64,000 nucleotides of DNA from Geothrix sp. PMB-07 (GTDB taxonomy: Bacteria > Acidobacteriota > Holophagae > Holophagales > Holophagaceae): assembly GCF_030758935.1 (NCBI RefSeq), contig NZ_CP132333.1, positions 1,240,992-1,304,991 of the forward strand. The letters are read 5' to 3'. The number at the start of each line of letters is the position of its first letter. Position 1 is the first letter of the stretch. A program made the position numbers and the translations under genes. The notes beneath the pieces were generated by a model, which was not told the DNA's origin, made no database searches, and was given only the letters and a program-made list of their open reading frames with translations. Below, piece by piece: positions 58,309 to 64,000 of the stretch.

Positions 58309-60363
58309 CTAGGCTTCGGCTTTCGCTCGGCGGCTGTAGACCACCACGTAGAGGGCCAGGGCCACCAGGGCGATGAGGCCGATCCACTCGCCGAGCGCGC
58401 CGGTGGCCTGGGCCTCGCTGAGCACAGGGAAGCCCTCGCGCCAGGTGTCCTTCGCCTTGATGGCCGCGGCGATGACACCCATGATGGCGCCGCCGGCCAT
58501 GAGGCCGCTGGCGATGAGCACGCCGCGGTTTTCGCGGGCCTTGGCGTCGGCTTCAGAGGTGCCCTTCTTGGGCCGGTTCACCCAGTGGGCCATGAGGCCG
58601 CCCAGGAAGAGGGGGGTATTCAGTTCGATGGGCAGGTACATGCCCAGCGCGAATCCCAGCGCTGGTAGCTCGACCATGCGCAGCACGATGGAAAGCATGA
58701 TGCCGAGGCCGAAGGCGTACCAGCGCAGGGGCATGGACACGGTGCCGAAGATGCCTTCAAGGATGGCCTTCATGGCGCTGGCCTGGGGGGCGGGCAGGGC
58801 ATTGGTGCCGATGGCGTAGGCGCCGTCGGGCAGCTTCTGGTTGGCCAGCAGCCACATGGCGATGCCCGTGAACAGCGCAGCCACGAGGGTGCCCACGAAC
58901 TTCCAACCGATCTGGCGGGCGGGCGTGGCGCCGATCCAGTGGCCAATCTTGAGGTCCGTGCTGAAGGCGCCGGAGGCCGCCAGGGCCGTGCACACGATGC
59001 CGCCCACCATCATGGTGAGGAACATGCCGTAGCCGCCGGAGAAGTGCAGCTTCAGCATCAGGCCGCCCGTGATGACCAGGGTGAGCATGGTCATGCCGCT
59101 GATGGGGTTGGTGCCGATGGTGGCAATGGCGCGGGCTGCCACGGGTGCGAAGAAGAACGCGATGAGCATGATGACGCCGGTGGCCACCAGGGCGGGCACG
59201 AAGGACTTCTGGATGCCCAGGCCGAAGGAGAGGAAGAGCAGGGTGCCCAGGGCGCAGGCCACCAGGCCCACGGTGATCATGCCGCCGGTGAGGGTGCGGT
59301 CCGTGCGTTTGGGCACGAAGGTGGTGCCATCGGACTTTTCTCCGGTGAGCAGCGCCTTCATGTTGCTGATGATGGAACGGATCATGTTGGGCATGGAGGC
59401 CAGCACGCCCATGACGCCCGCGCCGGCGATGGCGCCCACACCGATGATGCGGATGTAGGCGGAGAAGACCTGTTCGGGGCTCATGTCCGAGATCAGCCTG
59501 GTGCCCGGCGCGATGATCTGGGGCACGTGCTGGCCGATGGCGTGGAAGAGGGGCACCAGCACGAACATGCTGAAGATCGAGCCCGCGGCCATGACGGCGC
59601 TGTAGCGCAGGCCGATGATGTAGCCGATGCCCATGGTGGCGGCGTTGTTGAGGAAGTTGAAGGCCAGGAAGCGTTCCCGGAGCGCGGTTCCCACCCACAC
59701 TGTTTTCAGAGTGATGTTCTCGCCCATGACGCGGAAGATGCTGGTGAGAGAGTCGTACAGTGCGCCAATGCCTGCGGCGACGGCCAGTTCCGTGGCCTGG
59801 TTGCCGGCCTTCTCGCCGGTCACGAGGATCTCTGCCGTGGCGGTGGCTTCCGGCCAGGGGAAGATGCCGTGGTTCTCCACCATGAAGTGGTGGCGCAGGG
59901 GCAGGATGAAGAGGATGCCGATGCAGCCACCCAGGAAGCTCACCAGGCAGACCTGCCAGAGGGTGGGTGTGGGCACGCCGCTGCCGGGGGTGTTGGCCAG
60001 CACGTAGAGGGCCGGGATGGTGAAGGCCGCGCCGCTCACCACGTGGCTGCTGTTGGCGCCGATGGACTGGACGATGACGTTCTCAAGGATGGTGTTCTTG
60101 CGGGGGAAGAACCGGCTGAGGCCCACCGCCAGGGTCGCGATGGGGATGGCGGCTTCGATGCCCTGGCCCACCTTCAGGGCCAGATAGGCCGCGGCCATGC
60201 TGAAGATGGCGCAGAAGACGAGGCCCATGGTGATGGCCCGGGGCGTGACTTCCGGCACGCCGTCCTGGGGCACCAGCGGGATGTAGTCTTCGCCTGGTTC
60301 CAAAGCCCGCCGTGCATTGGCAGGCAGGCCTTTGATCTCCTGGGATTCAAATCCTTGGGACAT
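58309..60363 (-). CDS. OPT-family oligopeptide transporter
   Basis: A 684-residue membrane protein with about 15-16 hydrophobic helices. It shows OPT-family features: an N-terminal ITMGLVFCAIFSMAAAYLALKVGQGIEA, the AAIPIATLAVGLSR and EATATAEILVTGEKAG segments, and VRNRPKKG near the end, where the sequence is WVNRPKKGTS. OPT transporters take up short peptides with protons, or metal chelates. It is followed by, and in line with, an M1 aminopeptidase, a likely pair for peptide use. A palindromic repeat lies between them. Confidence 0.9.
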   Translation of the reverse strand: MSQGFESQEIKGLPANARRALEPGEDYIPLVPQDGVPEVTPRAITMGLVFCAIFSMAAAYLALKVGQGIEAAIPIATLAVGLSRFFPRKNTILENVIVQSIGANSSHVVSGAAFTIPALYVLANTPGSGVPTPTLWQVCLVSFLGGCIGILFILPLRHHFMVENHGIFPWPEATATAEILVTGEKAGNQATELAVAAGIGALYDSLTSIFRVMGENITLKTVWVGTALRERFLAFNFLNNAATMGIGYIIGLRYSAVMAAGSIFSMFVLVPLFHAIGQHVPQIIAPGTRLISDMSPEQVFSAYIRIIGVGAIAGAGVMGVLASMPNMIRSIISNMKALLTGEKSDGTTFVPKRTDRTLTGGMITVGLVACALGTLLFLSFGLGIQKSFVPALVATGVIMLIAFFFAPVAARAIATIGTNPISGMTMLTLVITGGLMLKLHFSGGYGMFLTMMVGGIVCTALAASGAFSTDLKIGHWIGATPARQIGWKFVGTLVAALFTGIAMWLLANQKLPDGAYAIGTNALPAPQASAMKAILEGIFGTVSMPLRWYAFGLGIMLSIVLRMVELPALGFALGMYLPIELNTPLFLGGLMAHWVNRPKKGTSEADAKARENRGVLIASGLMAGGAIMGVIAAAIKAKDTWREGFPVLSEAQATGALGEWIGLIALVALALYVVVYSRRAKAEA

Positions 60364-60389
60364 GGGGCTCCTCTTGGGGGGAAGGGGTT

Positions 60390-60482
60390 CACCACGGAGG
60401 CACGGAGATCACAGAGAAAAGCTCACGGAGGGGAAAGAACTCTTCTCCGCGAAACCTCCGTGCCCTCCGTGCCTCCGTGGTG
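60390..60482. repeat. palindromic intergenic repeat (CACGGAGGCACGGAG type)
   Basis: CACCACGGAGGCACGGAG (60390-60407) is repeated exactly inverted at 60465-60482, an 18-bp perfect arm pair with 57 bases between. Shorter CACGGAGG units occur in the interior. It fills the gap between the aminopeptidase start and the OPT gene stop side. Elements of this look are commonly dispersed in GC-rich genomes and may work as bidirectional terminators. Confidence 0.7.
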
Positions 60483-60487
60483 GATCT

Positions 60488-62266
60488 TTACGCGGGATAA
60501 GCTTCGAGGACGGACTGGACCACGCGGCGCGACAGACCGTGGTAGCCGGGGCTGGCGGCGGCGAAGATCTCGCGGGCCAGGGCGCGGGTACGGGCATGCT
60601 GGCCCAGGGCCCCGTAGAGCGGGCGCAGGTACTTCATGCGGCCCACGCGCATCAGCACCTCGCGAATGCGCGGGAAGGCGGGTTCATACTCGGCCGCGGC
60701 GGCCAGGGTGAGCCACTCCACGAGGATCTCGTGGTTGCCGCGACCCATGAGCTTGAAGTGCTCATCCAGCCAGGCACAGTCGGCCTGGGTGAGTTGGCGG
60801 GGCAGCTTCTGGAGGTAGACCTGCAGCTCTGCAGGCTTCCAGGAGGCGATCTGATGCGCGCTGGGACGGCCGCCATCGGTCCAGCTTTCGGCCAGCACCG
60901 TGAGGGTGTCCAACTGGACGCTGTGGAACTCGGGAGCGGTCTCCGGCAGGCCGGGCTTGTCGAGGTAGGCGCTGGCGTTCACAGCCTTCAACGCGCCGGG
61001 CAATTTGGCGTCCACGAAGGCGCACCATTGTTCGGTGGTGATGGACGTGAAGCGGAAGGCATCCATGTACTCGCGGATGAAGCGGAGGAAGCGGTCTTCG
61101 CCCACCTCCTTCTCCAGCGCGGCCACCAGGCGCGCGCCTTTTTCGTAGGGGATGCTGGAGAAGGCGTCATCGGGATCGATGCCTTCCAGGTGCAGGCGCA
61201 GCACGGTGAGGTGCGGTTCGTTCTTGAAGCGGGCCAGGCTGTCTTCGAGGGCCTTCTGTCCCATGGCCCAGCCCAGGGCCGCGGCGTCATCGCCGTGCAG
61301 GATGCGCAGGATGCGGCGCTCGGCCCACACCGTGAAGCCCTCGTTCAACCAGAAGTGCTCCATGCTCGCGTTGGTCACCAGGTTGCCCGTCCAGCTGTGG
61401 GCCAGCTCATGGGCCACCACGTCCACCAGGCTGCGGTCACCGGCCAGCAGGGTGGGCGTGAGGAAGGTCATGCGCGGGTTCTCCATGCCGCCGTAGGGGA
61501 AGGAGGGCGGCAGCACCAGCATGTCGTAGCGGTCCCAGGGGTAGGCGCCGAAAAGCCCCTCGGCCTTCAGGATCATGTCTTCCACGCCCGCGAACTCCCA
61601 GGCGGCGGCGGCCACCGTTTCCGGCTCGGCCCACACGCGGGCGCGGGGGCTGAGGTCGCGGGATTCCAGTCGGCCCACGGCCAGGGCCATGAGGTAGGAA
61701 GGAATGGGCTGGGGCATGTTGAAGCGGTAGAGGTGACGGCCGTCGGGCAGGGCCTCATCGCCCGCGGGGCCCGCAGACATCACGGCGGTGAGCCCCTCAG
61801 GCACAATGACCTCCGCCTGGTAGGCGATGCGGGCCACGGGCGTGTCCTGGCAGGGCACCATGGTGCGGGCGTGGATCTGCTGGCACTGGCTGAAGAGGTA
61901 GGGTGCCACCTTGCCTTCGGTCTGTTCGGGATCCAGCCACTGCAGGGCCATGGCGTCAGGGCCCGTGCGGTAGGTGATGGCCACTTCCTGCGTGCCTTCG
62001 CGCGCCTGGATGCTGAGGCGCTGGCCGAGGATGGCGTCCACGCTGCCGAGTTCCCAGGCGACGGGGCCCTGGCCTGGCACCTGCACAGACAGGATCTCCA
62101 GGCCCTTGGTGTCGAGATCGATGGGCCCGGCAAAGGCGCTGCCGAATTCCAGCACCACTTCGCCGTCGATGCGTTTGGCTTTGAAATCCACGCCCAGCCT
62201 AAGCCGCAGGCGGCGGGCCTTGGGTTGGGCGGCATCGTAGTAGGAATGCGGATCGGGGCGGTGCAT
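60488..62266 (-). CDS. M1-family aminopeptidase (leukotriene A4 hydrolase-like)
   Basis: A 592-residue cytoplasmic zinc aminopeptidase. The N-terminal domain starts directly (HRPDPHSYYDAAQPKAR), with no signal peptide. The GxMEN exopeptidase motif is GGMEN (259-263), the zinc site HELAH at 286-290 with E309 (WLNEGF), and the C-terminal helical domain is about 140 residues. This layout is that of LTA4H/ColAP-like M1 enzymes. It removes N-terminal residues from peptides, presumably those imported by the OPT transporter next door. Confidence 0.92.
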   Translation of the reverse strand: MHRPDPHSYYDAAQPKARRLRLRLGVDFKAKRIDGEVVLEFGSAFAGPIDLDTKGLEILSVQVPGQGPVAWELGSVDAILGQRLSIQAREGTQEVAITYRTGPDAMALQWLDPEQTEGKVAPYLFSQCQQIHARTMVPCQDTPVARIAYQAEVIVPEGLTAVMSAGPAGDEALPDGRHLYRFNMPQPIPSYLMALAVGRLESRDLSPRARVWAEPETVAAAAWEFAGVEDMILKAEGLFGAYPWDRYDMLVLPPSFPYGGMENPRMTFLTPTLLAGDRSLVDVVAHELAHSWTGNLVTNASMEHFWLNEGFTVWAERRILRILHGDDAAALGWAMGQKALEDSLARFKNEPHLTVLRLHLEGIDPDDAFSSIPYEKGARLVAALEKEVGEDRFLRFIREYMDAFRFTSITTEQWCAFVDAKLPGALKAVNASAYLDKPGLPETAPEFHSVQLDTLTVLAESWTDGGRPSAHQIASWKPAELQVYLQKLPRQLTQADCAWLDEHFKLMGRGNHEILVEWLTLAAAAEYEPAFPRIREVLMRVGRMKYLRPLYGALGQHARTRALAREIFAAASPGYHGLSRRVVQSVLEAYPA

Positions 62267-62343
62267 GGGGACCTCGGGGAACCGGCCATCATCCCACGGG
62301 CCATGGATCGGCGGGCGTCACAAGTGAGAGCTGCGGGACACAG

Positions 62344-62369
62344 AAAAGGCCCCGGAATCGGGGCCTTTT
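62344..62369 (-). terminator. rho-independent terminator after the C69 dipeptidase gene
   Basis: AAAAGGCCCCG (62344-62354) pairs with CGGGGCCTTTT (62359-62369) around a GAAT loop. An A/T-run flanks it on each side. It is 28 bases past the dipeptidase stop and before the aminopeptidase gene, and ends the upstream transcript on the minus strand. Confidence 0.82.
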
Positions 62370-62396
62370 CGATGGCGATGGTGGTCAGACCAGGCC

Positions 62397-64000
62397 CTAT
62401 TCTTCTTCGGGGGCCAGACCTTCGACTTTCTTCACCTTGATGACGTCGCCGTGGTCCTTGACGATGCAGCGCAACCAATCCTCGGGGGCCTTGGGATGGG
62501 TCACTTCACCCTTCTCATTGCGCACGTTGCCATCCAGGTACTTCCAAATGAGGAACTCGCCCAGCTTCTTCCAGCGGGCCATGAGCTGGCTGGAGTTCTT
62601 GGCGGCCAGCTGGGTCAGGTAGTCACGGGCCAGGGTGGGGTTCTGCTTGTAGAGGTCGAGGGCCATGCGATCCACTTCGGGCTGGTCGGCGAGGTAACCG
62701 CCCTCGAATTCGCGCTGCACCTTCTGGACATCGACGATCATGTCGCTCCAGCGGGTGTAGGTGTAGTTGGACACGAAGTTGAAGGTCCAGAAGGCGCTGT
62801 CCCAGTTGAACTCATTGAAATTGCCGGTGCCTTCGGCGAAGGCCTTGGGAGCCTCCTTGATGCCACAGGAAATGGGCTGGTAGACGGTGAGGTAGGTGTC
62901 GTCCACGCCAAACCAGATCACGCCGCCCACGGGATCGGGCAGCCAGGAGCGGCTCTGGGTCACGAAGGAGAAGCCCGTCTGCTGGGTGGAGATGGCGCGC
63001 TCGTGAACGTAGTCCTGGCCGTCGATCTTGAAGCCCATGGGCCGCCAGCGGTAGGGCAGCTTGTAGGGCCCGGCACCCACATCCTTGGTCATGTCGAAAT
63101 CCGTGCCTTCGAAGTGATCGCGCATGAGCTCCATGGCGTCGCGCACGTCCAGCTTCTGGTCGGGCTTCACGAAGAGCGGCATGGGCTTGGCGCCCTTCTC
63201 GGCCTTCACGTAATCCATGCTGATGTGCTGGCTCTTGGCGGCGCGGTTGAAGATGCTCCACACCCGGGCCTCGCAGCCGCGCAGCGATCCGAAGCTCAGG
63301 GGCGCATAGGCGTCCACGAAGCTGAAATCCTTGTCCTCGCCCTTGAAGTAGCCGGCCTTGCGGGCGAAGGGGATGAGGTCCTTGCTGAAGAGGGCCGACT
63401 TGGGATCGTTCTGGGGGAACTGGCGGATGCGGGCCTGGTTGGCGTGGGCGCTGATGGTGCCGTCGGGCAGTTTGTAGGCCACCCAGAGGGCGCCCTTCTG
63501 GCCCTTGCCCTTGCCGATCATTTCAAGGATCCACACTTCATTGGGATCGGCGATGGAGAAGCTCTCGCCCTCGGAGGCGTAGCCGTAGGTCTCCACCAGG
63601 TTGGTCATCACTTCGATGGCCTCGCGGGCGGTCTTGGCGCGCTCCAGGCCGATGTAGATGAGGCTTCCGTAATCCACGAGGCCGCTGGGGACCTGCAGCT
63701 CCTTGCGCCCGCCGAACGTGGTCTCGGCGATGACGAGCTGGTGCTCGTTCATGTTGCCCACGCGCGTGTAGGTCACCGGCGCTTCGGGAATGCGACCCAG
63801 GAACTTGCCCGTGTCCCATTCCACGATGTCGCGCATCTCGGAGGCCAGGTGGCGTCCGCCGTGCTTGAAGTAGAGCTCGCCGTACAGCGTGTGGCTGTCG
63901 GCAGCGTAGGTGATCATGGTGGAGCCGTCCTTGCTCGCGCCCTTGGTCACGAGCAGGTTGGTGCAGGCATCCAGGGCCGCGCCTGCCGTAAGCAGGGTGG
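62397..64000 (-). CDS. pepD: C69-family dipeptidase, partial (N-terminus beyond window)
   Basis: At least 534 codons of a family-C69 (PepD-type) dipeptidase run off the right edge of the window. Extending the frame to the edge gives ...GAALDACTNLLVTKGAS, a signal-peptide end followed by the catalytic N-terminal Cys (ACTN). The nucleophile is exposed by cleavage, and the Cys-Thr opening plus GASKDGS is the C69 hallmark. Further family segments are RGCEARVWSIFNR and the late VDRMALDLYKQNP. It would hydrolyse dipeptides in the periplasm. It shares the peptide-use theme of the OPT and M1 genes nearby. Confidence 0.88.
   Translation of the reverse strand, partial: TLLTAGAALDACTNLLVTKGASKDGSTMITYAADSHTLYGELYFKHGGRHLASEMRDIVEWDTGKFLGRIPEAPVTYTRVGNMNEHQLVIAETTFGGRKELQVPSGLVDYGSLIYIGLERAKTAREAIEVMTNLVETYGYASEGESFSIADPNEVWILEMIGKGKGQKGALWVAYKLPDGTISAHANQARIRQFPQNDPKSALFSKDLIPFARKAGYFKGEDKDFSFVDAYAPLSFGSLRGCEARVWSIFNRAAKSQHISMDYVKAEKGAKPMPLFVKPDQKLDVRDAMELMRDHFEGTDFDMTKDVGAGPYKLPYRWRPMGFKIDGQDYVHERAISTQQTGFSFVTQSRSWLPDPVGGVIWFGVDDTYLTVYQPISCGIKEAPKAFAEGTGNFNEFNWDSAFWTFNFVSNYTYTRWSDMIVDVQKVQREFEGGYLADQPEVDRMALDLYKQNPTLARDYLTQLAAKNSSQLMARWKKLGEFLIWKYLDGNVRNEKGEVTHPKAPEDWLRCIVKDHGDVIKVKKVEGLAPEEE

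Noticed and set aside
58939-60711. 590-codon open frame antisense to the OPT transporter
   Set aside because: Translation is a run of Gly/His/Ala/Asp without any domain; it is a shadow of the transporter gene in GC-rich DNA.
60317-62440. 707-codon open frame antisense to the second M1 aminopeptidase
   Set aside because: The sense gene has all M1 motifs; the antisense product is compositionally odd and unconserved in appearance.

Overview
The window is GC-rich bacterial chromosome with one AT-rich patch. Gene content fits a heterotrophic Gram-negative bacterium: lpxB, a TonB/ExbD pair, many Tat and Sec signal peptides, small-type PurL with separate PurS and PurQ, a fused two-subunit branched-chain 2-oxoacid dehydrogenase E1, and paired DUF1800/DUF1501 genes. 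My best guess is Acidobacteriota, class Holophagae (Geothrix-like). That is an inference from gene content, not from a marker gene.

Layout. 1-4437: accessory block ending at the 3' end of an initiator tRNA-Met gene. It holds a ParA-type ATPase, a ribbon-helix-helix partner, two small genes coupled to them, a row of short tandem repeats upstream of parA, and three leftward genes of unknown function. It looks like one edge of an integrated plasmid-like element. 4438-39620: core chromosome. This includes an M1 peptidase, pyrF, pnuC, a radical SAM/TPR protein, a PilZ protein, purL, a Tat-exported amidase, an AraC regulator, purSQ, an HTH/receiver fusion followed by a Cys-rich PAS protein, an alkyltransferase-like protein, lpxB, an exbD-tonB-SPOR cluster, a REC-PAS-GGDEF-EAL protein, a sugar dehydrogenase lipoprotein, an MBL hydrolase, the 2-oxoacid dehydrogenase E1, a GAF/degenerate GGDEF protein, an Nfu protein and an inositol-phosphatase family protein.

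39634-48267: a tandem duplication of a DUF1800-DUF1501 gene pair. Both copies are preceded by the same roughly 82-bp leader. The second copy also carries a small lipoprotein gene, and a tatA gene closes the array. The DUF1501 proteins have twin-arginine signals, so the array encodes both probable Tat cargo and a Tat pore subunit.

48268-56400: an insertion-sequence hotspot. Two near-identical 1011-bp IS481-family elements in opposite orientation enclose about 3.6 kb of strikingly AT-rich DNA with three glycan-type genes (HAD phosphatase, ATP-grasp ligase, GT14-like glycosyltransferase). To the right lie a decayed IS21 element, IS3 and IS5 fragments, and an ECF sigma-factor gene cut off by an IS5 fragment. 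56651-64000: core genes again (glutamine synthetase, OPT transporter, M1 aminopeptidase, C69 dipeptidase), with a peptide uptake and degradation theme.

The most interesting items are: the IS481 pair, whose transposase stop codon is supplied by the CTAG target site; the low-GC glycan cargo; the HTH/pseudo-ATPase/receiver fusion with an internal ribosome binding site; the duplicated DUF1800-DUF1501-TatA array; and the ParA/RHH element beside the initiator tRNA.
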